DNA from: Novosphingobium profundi
GTDB lineage: Bacteria > Pseudomonadota > Alphaproteobacteria > Sphingomonadales > Sphingomonadaceae
NCBI RefSeq assembly: GCF_018491765.1
Contig: NZ_JABWCU010000026.1
Span: 1-43,461 of the forward strand
DNA length: 43,461 bases
Direction: 5' to 3'
The notes under the pieces are model-generated. The model was not told where the DNA came from. It saw only the letters and a program-made list of their open reading frames with translations, and did not search any database. The translations under genes and the position numbers were made by a program. Shown here in pieces: positions 8,337-14,260 of this stretch; position 1 is the stretch's first letter; each line of letters begins with the position of its first letter.

Positions 8337-9227
8337 TTATGCCGCCAGTCTGGTCATCAGATCATGGGGGGCATGCCCCCCATGATCTGGTTCGCTGATC
8401 CGCCCGTAGACCTCTGCCGGCGTTCGCCCGGCGAGACCAGAGTGCGGTCGCTGCGTGTTGTAATAGGTGATCCATCGTCGAAGGCCAGCTCGCAGCTCCG
8501 AGCCGGTCTCGAAGGCGTGGAGATAAACGCATTCATACTTCAAGGATCGCCACAGGCGCTCGATGAAGACGTTGTCCATCCAGCGGCCTCGACCGTCCAT
8601 GCTGATCCGCACCTCGGCATCCCGCAGCACGCTGGTGAACGCGAGCGAAGTGAACTGACTGCCCTGATCCGTGTTGAAGATCTCGGGACGGCCGAAGCGC
8701 GCCAGCGCTTCCTCCAGAGCCGCCACGCAGAAGCTGGCATCCATCGTGTTCGATAGCCGCCAAGCCAAGACCTTGCGAGTCGCCCAGTCCATCACCGCAA
8801 CCAGATACAAGAAGCCCCGCCGCATCGGGATATACGTCACGTCGGCGCACCACACCTGGTTCGGCCTGTCGATCATCAGCTTGCGGAGCAGATACGGATA
8901 GATCCGATGCTGCGGATGCGGGTCGCTTGTGCGGGGCCGCTGGTAGATCGGCGACAGGCCCATCTTGCCCATCAGCCGCCGGATACGTCGTCGGCCGACA
9001 TCGTGGCCCTCGCGGCGCAGGTGCCGGACCATCTGACGGCTGCCATACCATGGCATGTCGAGGAACGCCGCGTCGATTACCCGCATCAGTGCCAGCGTAT
9101 CCTCGGTCTCCGGCACCGGCGCATAGTAGTAGGACGACCGGCTGATCGAGAGCAGCCGGCATTGCGCCGCGATCGACAGCTGTTGATGAGCAGCTTCGAT
9201 CATCGACCGCCTCCGTGCCACGCTCAT
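8337..9227 (-). CDS. IS3-family transposase OrfB (DDE integrase domain)
   Basis: The 296-aa reading frame has an HTH_21-like N-terminus (..AAQCRLLSISRSSYYY.., ..MPWYGSRQMVRHLRREGHDVGRRRIRRLM..) and the rve integrase core. DDE residues are visible in VWCADVTYIP (first Asp), FNTDQGSQFTS (second Asp) and ERLWRSLKYE (Glu), followed by YNTQRPHSGLAGRTPAEVY typical of IS3 OrfB. It is normally made as an OrfAB fusion by -1 frameshifting from orfA; its own ATG overlaps the orfA stop by a few bases. A 30-bp perfect palindrome lies inside its last codons. Confidence 0.95.
   Translation of the reverse strand: MSVARRRSMIEAAHQQLSIAAQCRLLSISRSSYYYAPVPETEDTLALMRVIDAAFLDMPWYGSRQMVRHLRREGHDVGRRRIRRLMGKMGLSPIYQRPRTSDPHPQHRIYPYLLRKLMIDRPNQVWCADVTYIPMRRGFLYLVAVMDWATRKVLAWRLSNTMDASFCVAALEEALARFGRPEIFNTDQGSQFTSLAFTSVLRDAEVRISMDGRGRWMDNVFIERLWRSLKYECVYLHAFETGSELRAGLRRWITYYNTQRPHSGLAGRTPAEVYGRISEPDHGGHAPHDLMTRLAA
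8359..8388. repeat. 30-bp perfect palindrome in the end of orfB
   Basis: The 15-base left half AGATCATGGGGGGCA is followed by its exact reverse complement, with GCATGC at the centre. It is encoded within the last 20 codons of orfB. It would form a very strong hairpin or cruciform. There is no U-run, so it is not a canonical terminator; it may block read-through transcription between host and IS, or act in transposition. The role is inferred. Confidence 0.8.
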
Positions 9228-9508
9228 CGACCGGAGGCTTTGGCTAAAAAATCCCGCTCCACGACCAACTGGCCGATCTTGGCGTGAAGCTTCTCGACCT
9301 CGGCTTCGCTGGCCACCTTGGCCGCATCGCCTGCCCCGCAGAACGTGCCGGCCATCCCTTCGACCGCCTGCCGCTTCCAGGCTGCGATCATCGTGTGGTG
9401 AACGCCATGCTTCGCTGCCAACTCCGCCAGCGTCAGGTCACCCCGGATCGCCTCCAGCGCCACCTTCGCCTTGAAATCCGCACTGTAGCGCTTTCTCGTC
9501 TTCTTCAT
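9224..9508 (-). CDS. IS3-family OrfA (HTH protein)
   Basis: The 94-aa product has the typical IS3 OrfA layout: basic N-terminus KKTRKRYSADFKAKVALEAI, a helix-turn-helix ..TLAELAAKHGVHHTMIAAWKRQ.., and a leucine-zipper-like ..EVEKLHAKIGQLVVERDFL.. that mediates dimerisation of the transposase. The end of the frame carries the frameshift heptamer that fuses it to OrfB. It binds the terminal repeats and regulates transposition. Confidence 0.93.
   Translation of the reverse strand: MKKTRKRYSADFKAKVALEAIRGDLTLAELAAKHGVHHTMIAAWKRQAVEGMAGTFCGAGDAAKVASEAEVEKLHAKIGQLVVERDFLAKASGR
9245..9251 (-). other. Programmed -1 frameshift heptamer T TTT TTA
   Basis: Read on the leftward strand, the orfA frame is GAT TTT TTA GCC. 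Slippage back by one base gives TTT TTT AGC CAA and continues without a stop into orfB, producing the OrfAB transposase. X XXY YYZ with U UUU UUA is an established slippery heptamer. Confidence 0.85.
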
Positions 9509-10616
9509 TTCCCGTCCATTCCCTCAGGTCGGGATTAGCTTAGCACCCTGTCCGAAATTCCGGGACCACCTCAATTGTCGAGGAATCTCGCAAGGAAATC
9601 ACTAAGCTCAGGGGCAAAGAGGCTGGGCTAAAGAAAGCCATTGAGAACCTATCCAGTCAGCTCAAAGCCAAAGAATCTCAAGAAACTGAACTTCTGGGGG
9701 AACTGCGAGAACTTGAGAAGAGCATCACAAGCGTTGAGCCGACCGTTAGTGCGATCAACAGCACCCTAGCATCATTTGGCTTTAGCAGCTTCCAACTCGC
9801 TACCGCTGGGGAAAAAGGCAGTCGATACAAGATCGTACGCAAGGATGGGACCGACGCGGCCTTAACGCTGAGTGAGGGCGAAAAGTCCTTCATCATCTTC
9901 CTCTACTTCTACCACAGCATCCGTGGCTCCTTGACTGAATCAGGGATCACTGATGATCGCATCGTTATATTTGATGATCCTATCTCAAGCCTCGATAGCG
10001 ATGTTCTGTTCATCGTTAGCACCCTGATCAAAGAGTTCGTCAGGGAAGCTAAGGATAAGAATGGGCGAGTTAAGCAGGTCATTGTCCTGACGCACAACAT
10101 CTACTTTCATAAGGAGGTGTCCTTCTCACATAATGAGAAGGGTCCAGCACCCACCTTCTGGGTTGTTAAAAAGGTCGGAGGGCATTCGCAGATCGTTGGC
10201 TATCCCAAGAATCCTATTCGAACGTCGTATCAACTCCTTTGGGATCAGGTGAAGCCGGAGCAGCGGTCGAATGCTACGATACAGAATGTCCTGAGGCGTA
10301 TTCTGGAAAACTATTTCACCATTCTTGGCAGCAAGGATAAGGATGGAATAATCGCTATGTTCGATGGGCAGGAGAAGATGATAGCTGGTTCACTCCTATC
10401 TTGGCTGAATGATGGCTCGCATAGTGTCCTCGATGATATTTCGATATCTGCGGACAGTGAAATTGTTGATAGGTATCTTGATGTTTTCAAGAAGGTGTTT
10501 GTGAAGTCGAACCACGAGGCTCACTACAACATGATGATGGGGATTGAGCCTGACGACACCACTGCTGTGCCAGAAGCGGATAACGACACTGAACCAGCAG
10601 AGCAGGTGGTATAGTG

Positions 10617-10649
10617 TTTCACACAAAAGTAGTGAACGTGTGTGGAATT
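10617..10649. repeat. TTTCACAC...CGTGTGTGGAATT repeat, copy 1
   Basis: TTTCACAC (10617-10624) and CGTGTGTGGAATT (10637-10649) form inverted CACAC/GTGTG arms directly after the RloC-like stop codon. The same two blocks recur at 11049-11070 with a shorter spacer, so the pair brackets the 75-aa gene at 10796. It may be a transcription-control element or cassette boundary. Confidence 0.55.
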
Positions 10650-10795
10650 TGGTGGCGATTACGCCTAAGCTAATCATTCGCGATTGAAATCGCTAGATTT
10701 TCGCTCTGGTCATCGCCTGACTCGCTCGTGGGTTGACGAACCCTTAAGCCCGAATGTGCGTTTAATCTGGGTTTCACGAGAAGGAGGACTGCTCG

Positions 10796-11023
10796 ATGAA
10801 ATGCATGAAGTTCGCGAAATTGCCTCAGTTCCATGTCGAGGAATATGTGGATGGGGAATGGGCTCAGGTCACCACACTGATGACGCTGCTAGATGCTGAG
10901 CGCAAATTCCGACAGCGCCTTGCAAAGAGTGGCGGCGATTTGCGTGTTGCTCACGGCAGCACAGGGGACATTCCATTTAGCAGCATGAGGGTCGGTAACG
11001 TCTTGGACCTCAAACCTAGCTAG
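10796..11023 (+). CDS. Small phage protein of unknown function
   Basis: The 75-aa product begins at an ATG with an excellent Shine-Dalgarno (AAGGAGG, eight bases upstream). The sequence KFAKLPQFHVEEYVDGEWAQ followed by ..TLLDAERKFRQRLAKSGGDLRV.. looks like a compact alpha/beta protein with a helical middle; the opening strand-turn-strand EEYVDGEW is common in small phage adaptor proteins, but no family is certain. It has no signal peptide or membrane segment. It stands alone between two copies of a TTTCACAC/GTGTGTGGAATT repeat and downstream of small hairpins (GCGATT/AATCGC and GGGTT/AACCC). Confidence 0.7.
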   Translation: MKCMKFAKLPQFHVEEYVDGEWAQVTTLMTLLDAERKFRQRLAKSGGDLRVAHGSTGDIPFSSMRVGNVLDLKPS

Positions 11024-11048
11024 CTGATGGTCTGCGCTGATTTTGGTT

Positions 11049-11070
11049 TTTCACACTCGTGTGTGGAATT
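11049..11070. repeat. TTTCACAC...CGTGTGTGGAATT repeat, copy 2
   Basis: TTTCACAC (11049-11056) and CGTGTGTGGAATT (11058-11070) match copy 1 at 10617-10649 base for base in both blocks, but are separated by one base instead of twelve. It begins 26 bp after the 75-aa gene's stop codon. Confidence 0.55.
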
Positions 11071-11266
11071 GGGTAACCATTGCGATCCACTCGCATCTAG
11101 CCAGCTCTGTAGGGTGCCCCCACGCTTCTCCTACCTGTCAACCAATCAATGAGCTTGACAGCTGATTTTCTACTGCATCAACCACTTTCAATCTACCTGC
11201 ACGACTACAAATATCACGCTACATCCTTGCAGCATAATCGCTACCAAAGAGCGACGAGTTGTGAAG

Positions 11267-11298
11267 AAGGTATGGTTTTGCATGATAGTCCATACCTT
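11267..11298. repeat. 9-bp stem hairpin AAGGTATGG/CCATACCTT
   Basis: Arms at 11267-11275 and 11290-11298 are perfectly complementary with a 14-base loop. It lies about 35 bp before the 18-bp palindrome at 11333. Confidence 0.6.
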
Positions 11299-11332
11299 GG
11301 TGTGTCGGAGTCCTGAAAAGAGTTAGTCAACA

Positions 11333-11350
11333 TCAAAGATATATCTTTGA
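11333..11350. repeat. 18-bp perfect palindrome TCAAAGATATATCTTTGA
   Basis: The sequence equals its own reverse complement, and imperfect pairing continues outwards (GTCA/TGAC and GGAGTC/GACTCC). It is AT-rich in the centre. It could be a protein-binding site or part of a structured RNA. Confidence 0.65.
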
Positions 11351-11496
11351 CTCCTGACAAGATGATGCTAGTTATTAGTTGTCGGAGTACGGATACCTTG
11401 AATGTCGCTGAATGCAGGCTGGAACTGTGAGCAGCGGTGAATAAGGTGCTCTCCGCACTGCGCTAGGAAATCAACTTCTTTATTTCCACCGCATTC

Positions 11497-11511
11497 CTCA
11501 CTCAGAGTGAG
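11497..11511. promoter_or_regulatory. CTCACTCNGAGTGAG palindrome, copy 1
   Basis: CTCACTCAGAGTGAG is a perfect 7+1+7 palindrome in the non-coding region. Near-identical 15-mers occur at 13180-13194 and 17579-17593, all outside genes. This is the pattern expected of sites for a phage-encoded dimeric repressor. Confidence 0.6.
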
Positions 11512-11726
11512 CGTCTAGAGTGGCTCCAGAGTGCTGCAAAAATCGCAGATAAATGTGGTTTGCGGTGAGAAAATGGTTGATTTTGTGTCGAGGAAAGAAA
11601 GGGCTTGATTTAGTCTAGTGGTCACTCGCTACATCGTTCCAAAGAGCCATAAGTCCACCGCTGCAACTCTCCCTGAGAGCCTCCTACGGTTTAAGCTGTA
11701 CGTCTGGGCTCCTGTGGTATTTCATC

Positions 11727-12131
11727 TTAGTAGCCTCTAATACGCCATAGCTCACGCCTTAGTCGCTTCGCTTCATCCCTAGCATCTTTGCGTGTTCGCC
11801 TTAGGTCTTTGTTCTCTACCTGTAGCCTGTGCATTGCCTTTGCCATACGAGCCATCACACCTCTTACATTGCATAGCTCTTGCTTCAGTTCAGCTACTGT
11901 ATCGACAAACGTCAGCATGACATCTGCCATACGATCCATCTTACTTGGGATTGTCTGGCTTAGTCGTACTCTCTCCACTATCTCATTTGTCTTCAGTTCG
12001 TCTCTGAGCTTTGCTGCTAAGTGCTGGCTTATACCCATCTTGCGACTAATCGCGATATTGCTCAGTCCTTCTGCTGCTAAGTCAGCATATTGCTCTCTCT
12101 GCGTATCTGTGAACTTAGTTGTCTTGGGCAT
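11727..12131 (-). CDS. HTH protein with C-terminal coiled coil
   Basis: The 134-aa product has an N-terminal helix-turn-helix (..REQYADLAAEGLSNIAISRKMGI.., residues about 10-32) like Sigma70 region 4/resolvase-type or phage HTH_29-type domains, then a long amphipathic helix (about 75-125: ..VAELKQELCNVRGVMARMAKAMHRLQVENKDLRR..) ending in a very basic tail. This suggests a DNA-binding dimer or oligomer acting as a regulator or accessory factor. The ATG has GAGAGG upstream. ATAAATA (12154-12160) lies 22 nt before the start. It is divergent from the 26-aa peptide gene at 12282. It is a candidate to bind the dispersed phage palindromes. Confidence 0.65.
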   Translation of the reverse strand: MPKTTKFTDTQREQYADLAAEGLSNIAISRKMGISQHLAAKLRDELKTNEIVERVRLSQTIPSKMDRMADVMLTFVDTVAELKQELCNVRGVMARMAKAMHRLQVENKDLRRTRKDARDEAKRLRRELWRIRGY

Positions 12132-12281
12132 GTTATCCTCTCAGGTTTTGTTCTATTTATCTGTGAGGGTAAGTGTCTCGAAATATGTTCTTTCTTAGGA
12201 AATTCTTTGCGGTGTCATTGTCGTTATTTGGATGATTTCTGCGGGTCATGGCTGCAATGCTGTGAGGAAGGGAGAACGGTC

Positions 12282-12362
12282 ATGTATAGTAATCTCATTC
12301 CCATCAAGCGCATTGAAGTTGTTCTGTGTGTTGGTGCCGCGTTACTCGTTTGCCTGATTTGA
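12282..12362 (+). CDS. 26-aa single-pass membrane peptide
   Basis: ATG 12282 follows AAGGGAG and opens a 26-codon frame: a polar, basic N-terminus (YSNLIPIKRIE) and a hydrophobic segment VVLCVGAALLVCLI to the end. A strong intrinsic terminator begins 20 bp after the stop, as expected for a real small transcription unit. Topology would be N-in with one membrane helix. Such peptides can be holin- or toxin-like, or modulate membrane enzymes. No homologue is recognised. Confidence 0.55.
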   Translation: MYSNLIPIKRIEVVLCVGAALLVCLI

Positions 12363-12381
12363 CGGGCGAGCTTGGAAGCAG

Positions 12382-12410
12382 AAAAGCCCCGATCTTTCGG
12401 GGCTTTTTTT
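12382..12410 (+). terminator. Intrinsic terminator
   Basis: AAAAGCCCCGA (12382-12392) pairs with TCGGGGCTTTT (12397-12407) around a TCTT loop and is followed by more T residues (to 12410). The A-run on the left makes it bidirectional: it serves the 26-aa peptide gene and the HNH gene that ends at 12414 on the other strand. Confidence 0.85.
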
Positions 12411-12413
12411 GTG

Positions 12414-13115
12414 TCAGCGTCGTAGGCGTCTAGCTAGGGCTCTCAGATCATTTCCCCTTTTGATGGCGGCGGTCTCCTTGGGGGATCTCCTTGTCGTATT
12501 GCAGGGTGGGCAGCTGGTCACGAGGTTGTCTGGGTGGTTGTTATCTCGCTGCCAGTCCAAGTGATCCACGTGCAGTTCGTTCCATTCGAGGTTGATCCCG
12601 CACCAGTGGCATTTTTGAGTGCCCGGTCCATACTTCTCGTAGGCGACAACGCGGTGTTGATAGACCTGTCCACCAGCATCTGCGAGTGGATGCTCATAGG
12701 CTATGCCGTTGTAATAGCCGCTTGGGAGTAAACTGAATCGCTTTGGAACGAGCATCGGTTTGATCTTGCCAAGCGAGACAAGCTCTTTTCGAACTATGAC
12801 TCGGTCTCTCTTGTAGCAAGCCGAGCAGAATCCTTTTCCAGCTAATCCGATTTTACAACAATTAGGTGTCTTGCAGATGGGAGGGTTGTCTCTGATTCTG
12901 TCTTTTACGTGTTTCCTGTAGCAAGATGAGCACAAGCCTTTACCTGCTGTGCCAAGTCGTTCGCACCCATCTGTCTTGCATGTTTCTGCTTTTGCTCGAG
13001 ATCGTTTTCTGAGGTGCTTTGCATAGCAGTTTACGCAGAAACCAAGACTGCCGTTGTTCAGGTTTGTGCAGTCCTCAGTCCTGCATTTGACGGTGTTACG
13101 TTTTGCCCTCTCCAT
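12414..13115 (-). CDS. HNH endonuclease with three N-terminal Cys4 repeats
   Basis: The 233-aa protein begins with three tandem repeats of the form KCxxxxCxx...G.CxxCY (starting near residues 10, 45 and 80), each able to bind one zinc ion. The C-terminal half carries an HNH nuclease: CHWCG, the catalytic ELHVDHLDW block, DNNHPDNLVTSCPPCN, with the second CxxC completing a structural zinc site. HNH enzymes of this kind are phage homing or packaging-associated endonucleases; the Cys4 repeats probably target DNA. It is a stand-alone leftward gene sharing a terminator with the 26-aa peptide gene and preceded by a TTAACGCCCTGTA element. Its position outside the head module favours a homing-type role. 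Confidence 0.85.
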   Translation of the reverse strand: MERAKRNTVKCRTEDCTNLNNGSLGFCVNCYAKHLRKRSRAKAETCKTDGCERLGTAGKGLCSSCYRKHVKDRIRDNPPICKTPNCCKIGLAGKGFCSACYKRDRVIVRKELVSLGKIKPMLVPKRFSLLPSGYYNGIAYEHPLADAGGQVYQHRVVAYEKYGPGTQKCHWCGINLEWNELHVDHLDWQRDNNHPDNLVTSCPPCNTTRRSPKETAAIKRGNDLRALARRLRR

Positions 13116-13143
13116 CGCCTACTTAGCAGGCGGAAATCTGCTA

Positions 13144-13156
13144 CTTTACAGGGCGT
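13144..13156 (-). promoter_or_regulatory. TTAACGCCCTGTA element before the HNH gene
   Basis: A variant of the TAAATACCCTGTA element (10 of 13 bases), in the same orientation, 28 nt before the HNH start. It lies in the divergent region between the HNH gene and the gene at 13204. Confidence 0.4.
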
Positions 13157-13179
13157 TAATGCTTATTCGCTAAGCGGCA

Positions 13180-13194
13180 GTCACTCTGAGTGAG
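13180..13194. promoter_or_regulatory. CTCACTCNGAGTGAG palindrome, copy 2
   Basis: GTCACTCTGAGTGAG lies 10-24 bp before the GTG start at 13204, overlapping the expected promoter or leader of the two-gene operon 13204-14222, and is well placed to repress it. Confidence 0.6.
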
Positions 13195-13203
13195 TGGGGT
13201 TTC

Positions 13204-13479
13204 GTGACACAGATTGCATTGAACAAACTCGCGGCGGAGATTGCTGCGTTCTCCGAGAAAGACACGTTCGATTGGTTCGAGGGCACAGGCGAGTTTTCAG
13301 CCACCGCTCAGCGCCTCATCTACCTCTCAGAAGTCGCGCGCGCCGGGGGCAACCTAGTCTCGGCTCGTCTCGCATATCAGAACGGGGATATCGCGCCCGT
13401 AGAGAACGCGGATATGCCGCTGCGCTTTGCACAAGCTATGGTCTGGGCCGACGCTCATAGGGCTTTACAGGGAATATAA
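13204..13479 (+). CDS. Phage protein of unknown function (91 aa)
   Basis: The product is a mostly helical 91-aa protein (..LAAEIAAFSEKDTFDWFEGTGEFSATAQRLIYLSEVARAG..). It starts with GTG after GTGGGG, a modest Shine-Dalgarno. The stop codon overlaps the ATG of the next gene (ATATAATGG), so translation is coupled. No known domain is recognised. An operator-like palindrome lies directly upstream of the start, suggesting control by the prophage repressor and thus an early lytic role. Confidence 0.65.
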   Translation: MTQIALNKLAAEIAAFSEKDTFDWFEGTGEFSATAQRLIYLSEVARAGGNLVSARLAYQNGDIAPVENADMPLRFAQAMVWADAHRALQGI

Positions 13480-14222
13480 TGGCTACTCTATTTGAAATTA
13501 CCGATACCCAAACTCTGAATATGTATGCCTTTGCTCATCAGATGGATGAGTTCAAAGGGCGCGTTGATGTGTGGTTGGAAGAAGAGGCCAAAAAGCCGCG
13601 TCGGGTCATGCTTTTTAATGACCCGATGTTTCAGTTTCCTGAGCAAGTTGAGATTAGTAGGACTGCTTGCCATAGTCAGACTTCCACGCGGCACTGGACA
13701 GAGGAACTTGACGAGGTTTTGCATCGTCTAATTTCGACACCACATAAGCTATCACTGATCTTCGATGAAGCAGCAGATGCCAGTGACTTTCAGGCGCATC
13801 TGACGAGCACCGCGACTAAGTTCACGACATTCTTCGATCTACCCGAGTGGGTCACGCCAGATGGTGATCCGCAGGCCGTTCATGACTGGATTGTGGCGAA
13901 TGCCAAGGGTCGGGTTATGGTGTGGCTCACCTATGGCTCTTATGTATCAAGTAGCATCACGTTCCAACATGGCGAGGTCGAGCATTTTGAGCGCTGGGAC
14001 CAAAGCGAAGATACCTCGCTCATTGGCATATATGATCGTCACGACCCGAACGCTTATCCCAGTGCGCCGCATTGCGGGGTCGAGATGACGTTCATTCAGC
14101 ACCAAGACCCTGACATGTTCGTTCGGATCATGTTCCGCGAACCCAATGATGCAATGCTATTTCGACTGTCTGCGCCGACTGCTGAGCAGGCTGAACAACC
14201 AGAAGCTGACCCTACGCTGTGA
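13479..14222 (+). CDS. Phage protein of unknown function (247 aa)
   Basis: The second gene of the 13204 operon overlaps its predecessor by one base and has AGGGA five bases before the ATG. The 247-aa product is acidic, with no membrane segment, and the C-terminal tail (..APTAEQAEQPEADPTL) is disordered. Two similar halves are hinted at by paired strand-rich segments ..PRRVMLFNDPMFQF.. and ..GRVMVWLTYGSYVSSSI.., each preceded by an Asp-rich helix. No catalytic motif is recognised. A perfect 15-bp terminator follows. Confidence 0.65.
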   Translation: MATLFEITDTQTLNMYAFAHQMDEFKGRVDVWLEEEAKKPRRVMLFNDPMFQFPEQVEISRTACHSQTSTRHWTEELDEVLHRLISTPHKLSLIFDEAADASDFQAHLTSTATKFTTFFDLPEWVTPDGDPQAVHDWIVANAKGRVMVWLTYGSYVSSSITFQHGEVEHFERWDQSEDTSLIGIYDRHDPNAYPSAPHCGVEMTFIQHQDPDMFVRIMFREPNDAMLFRLSAPTAEQAEQPEADPTL

Positions 14223-14224
14223 TG

Positions 14225-14259
14225 ACAAGAAGCCCGGTAGGTCATACCGGGCTTCTTGT
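14225..14259 (+). terminator. Intrinsic bidirectional terminator
   Basis: A perfect 15-bp stem (14225-14239 with 14245-14259) and five-base loop separates the gene ending at 14222 from the primase-type gene ending at 14261 on the other strand. T-rich bases follow on the plus strand. Confidence 0.85.
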
Positions 14260-14260
14260 T

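Larger units (their letters stand above)
8277..9573 (-). mobile_element. IS3-family insertion sequence, apparently complete
   Basis: The element is 1297 bp with terminal inverted repeats beginning TGAGGTGGTCCCG at both ends, with inner matching of GGACAGG and AAGCTAATCCCG. The flanking direct repeat is ATT (8274-8276 and 9574-9576), a 3-bp duplication typical of IS3-family transposition. It carries orfA and orfB in overlapping frames with a slippery heptamer, all catalytic residues and no internal stop, so it looks young and probably active. Its genes run opposite to the interrupted RloC-like gene. Confidence 0.95.
7068..10614 (+). pseudogene. RloC-like zinc-hook ATPase/anticodon-nuclease gene, split by IS3 insertion
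   Basis: Coding parts are 7068-8276 (403 codons) and 9577-10614 (345 codons plus stop). Removing the IS and one copy of the ATT duplication joins them in frame to a 748-aa protein. It has Walker A GTNGSGKTT (31-39), a long coiled coil with a Rad50-like hook CPFC (262-265), ABC signature LSEGEKS (501-507), Walker B with D-loop IVIFDDPISSLD (from 532), and H-motif LTHN (574-577). The C-terminus has RRILE (Arg643, Glu647) and a later His685 in DGSHS, resembling the Arg-Glu-His triad of PrrC/RloC tRNA anticodon nucleases, though the Glu-His spacing is 38 rather than the 32 I recall for PrrC. The architecture and size match RloC, a phage-exclusion protein; AAA_13 membership is fairly certain, nuclease activity is inferred. 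The 5' part could still make an ATPase-head fragment ending within the IS. Confidence 0.75.
11024..11726. other. 703-bp gene-free region with strong secondary structure
   Basis: The region lies between convergent genes and shows no plausible coding frame. It holds the second TTTCACAC/CGTGTGTGGAATT repeat (11049-11070), a 9-bp hairpin AAGGTATGG/CCATACCTT (11267-11275 and 11290-11298), an 18-bp perfect palindrome (11333-11350) with outer GGAGTC/GACTCC complementarity, and the operator-like palindrome at 11497-11511. Two GTCGGAGT blocks lie near 11304 and 11383. It could encode a structured phage RNA, hold a replication origin, or be regulatory; the sequence alone does not decide. Confidence 0.5.

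Noticed and set aside
13466..13478. Fourth ACAGGG-containing match (TTTACAGGGAATATA) as another copy of the phage element
   Set aside because: It is inside coding sequence at a stop/start overlap, and its AGGGA serves as the Shine-Dalgarno of the gene at 13479; no leftward gene starts nearby.
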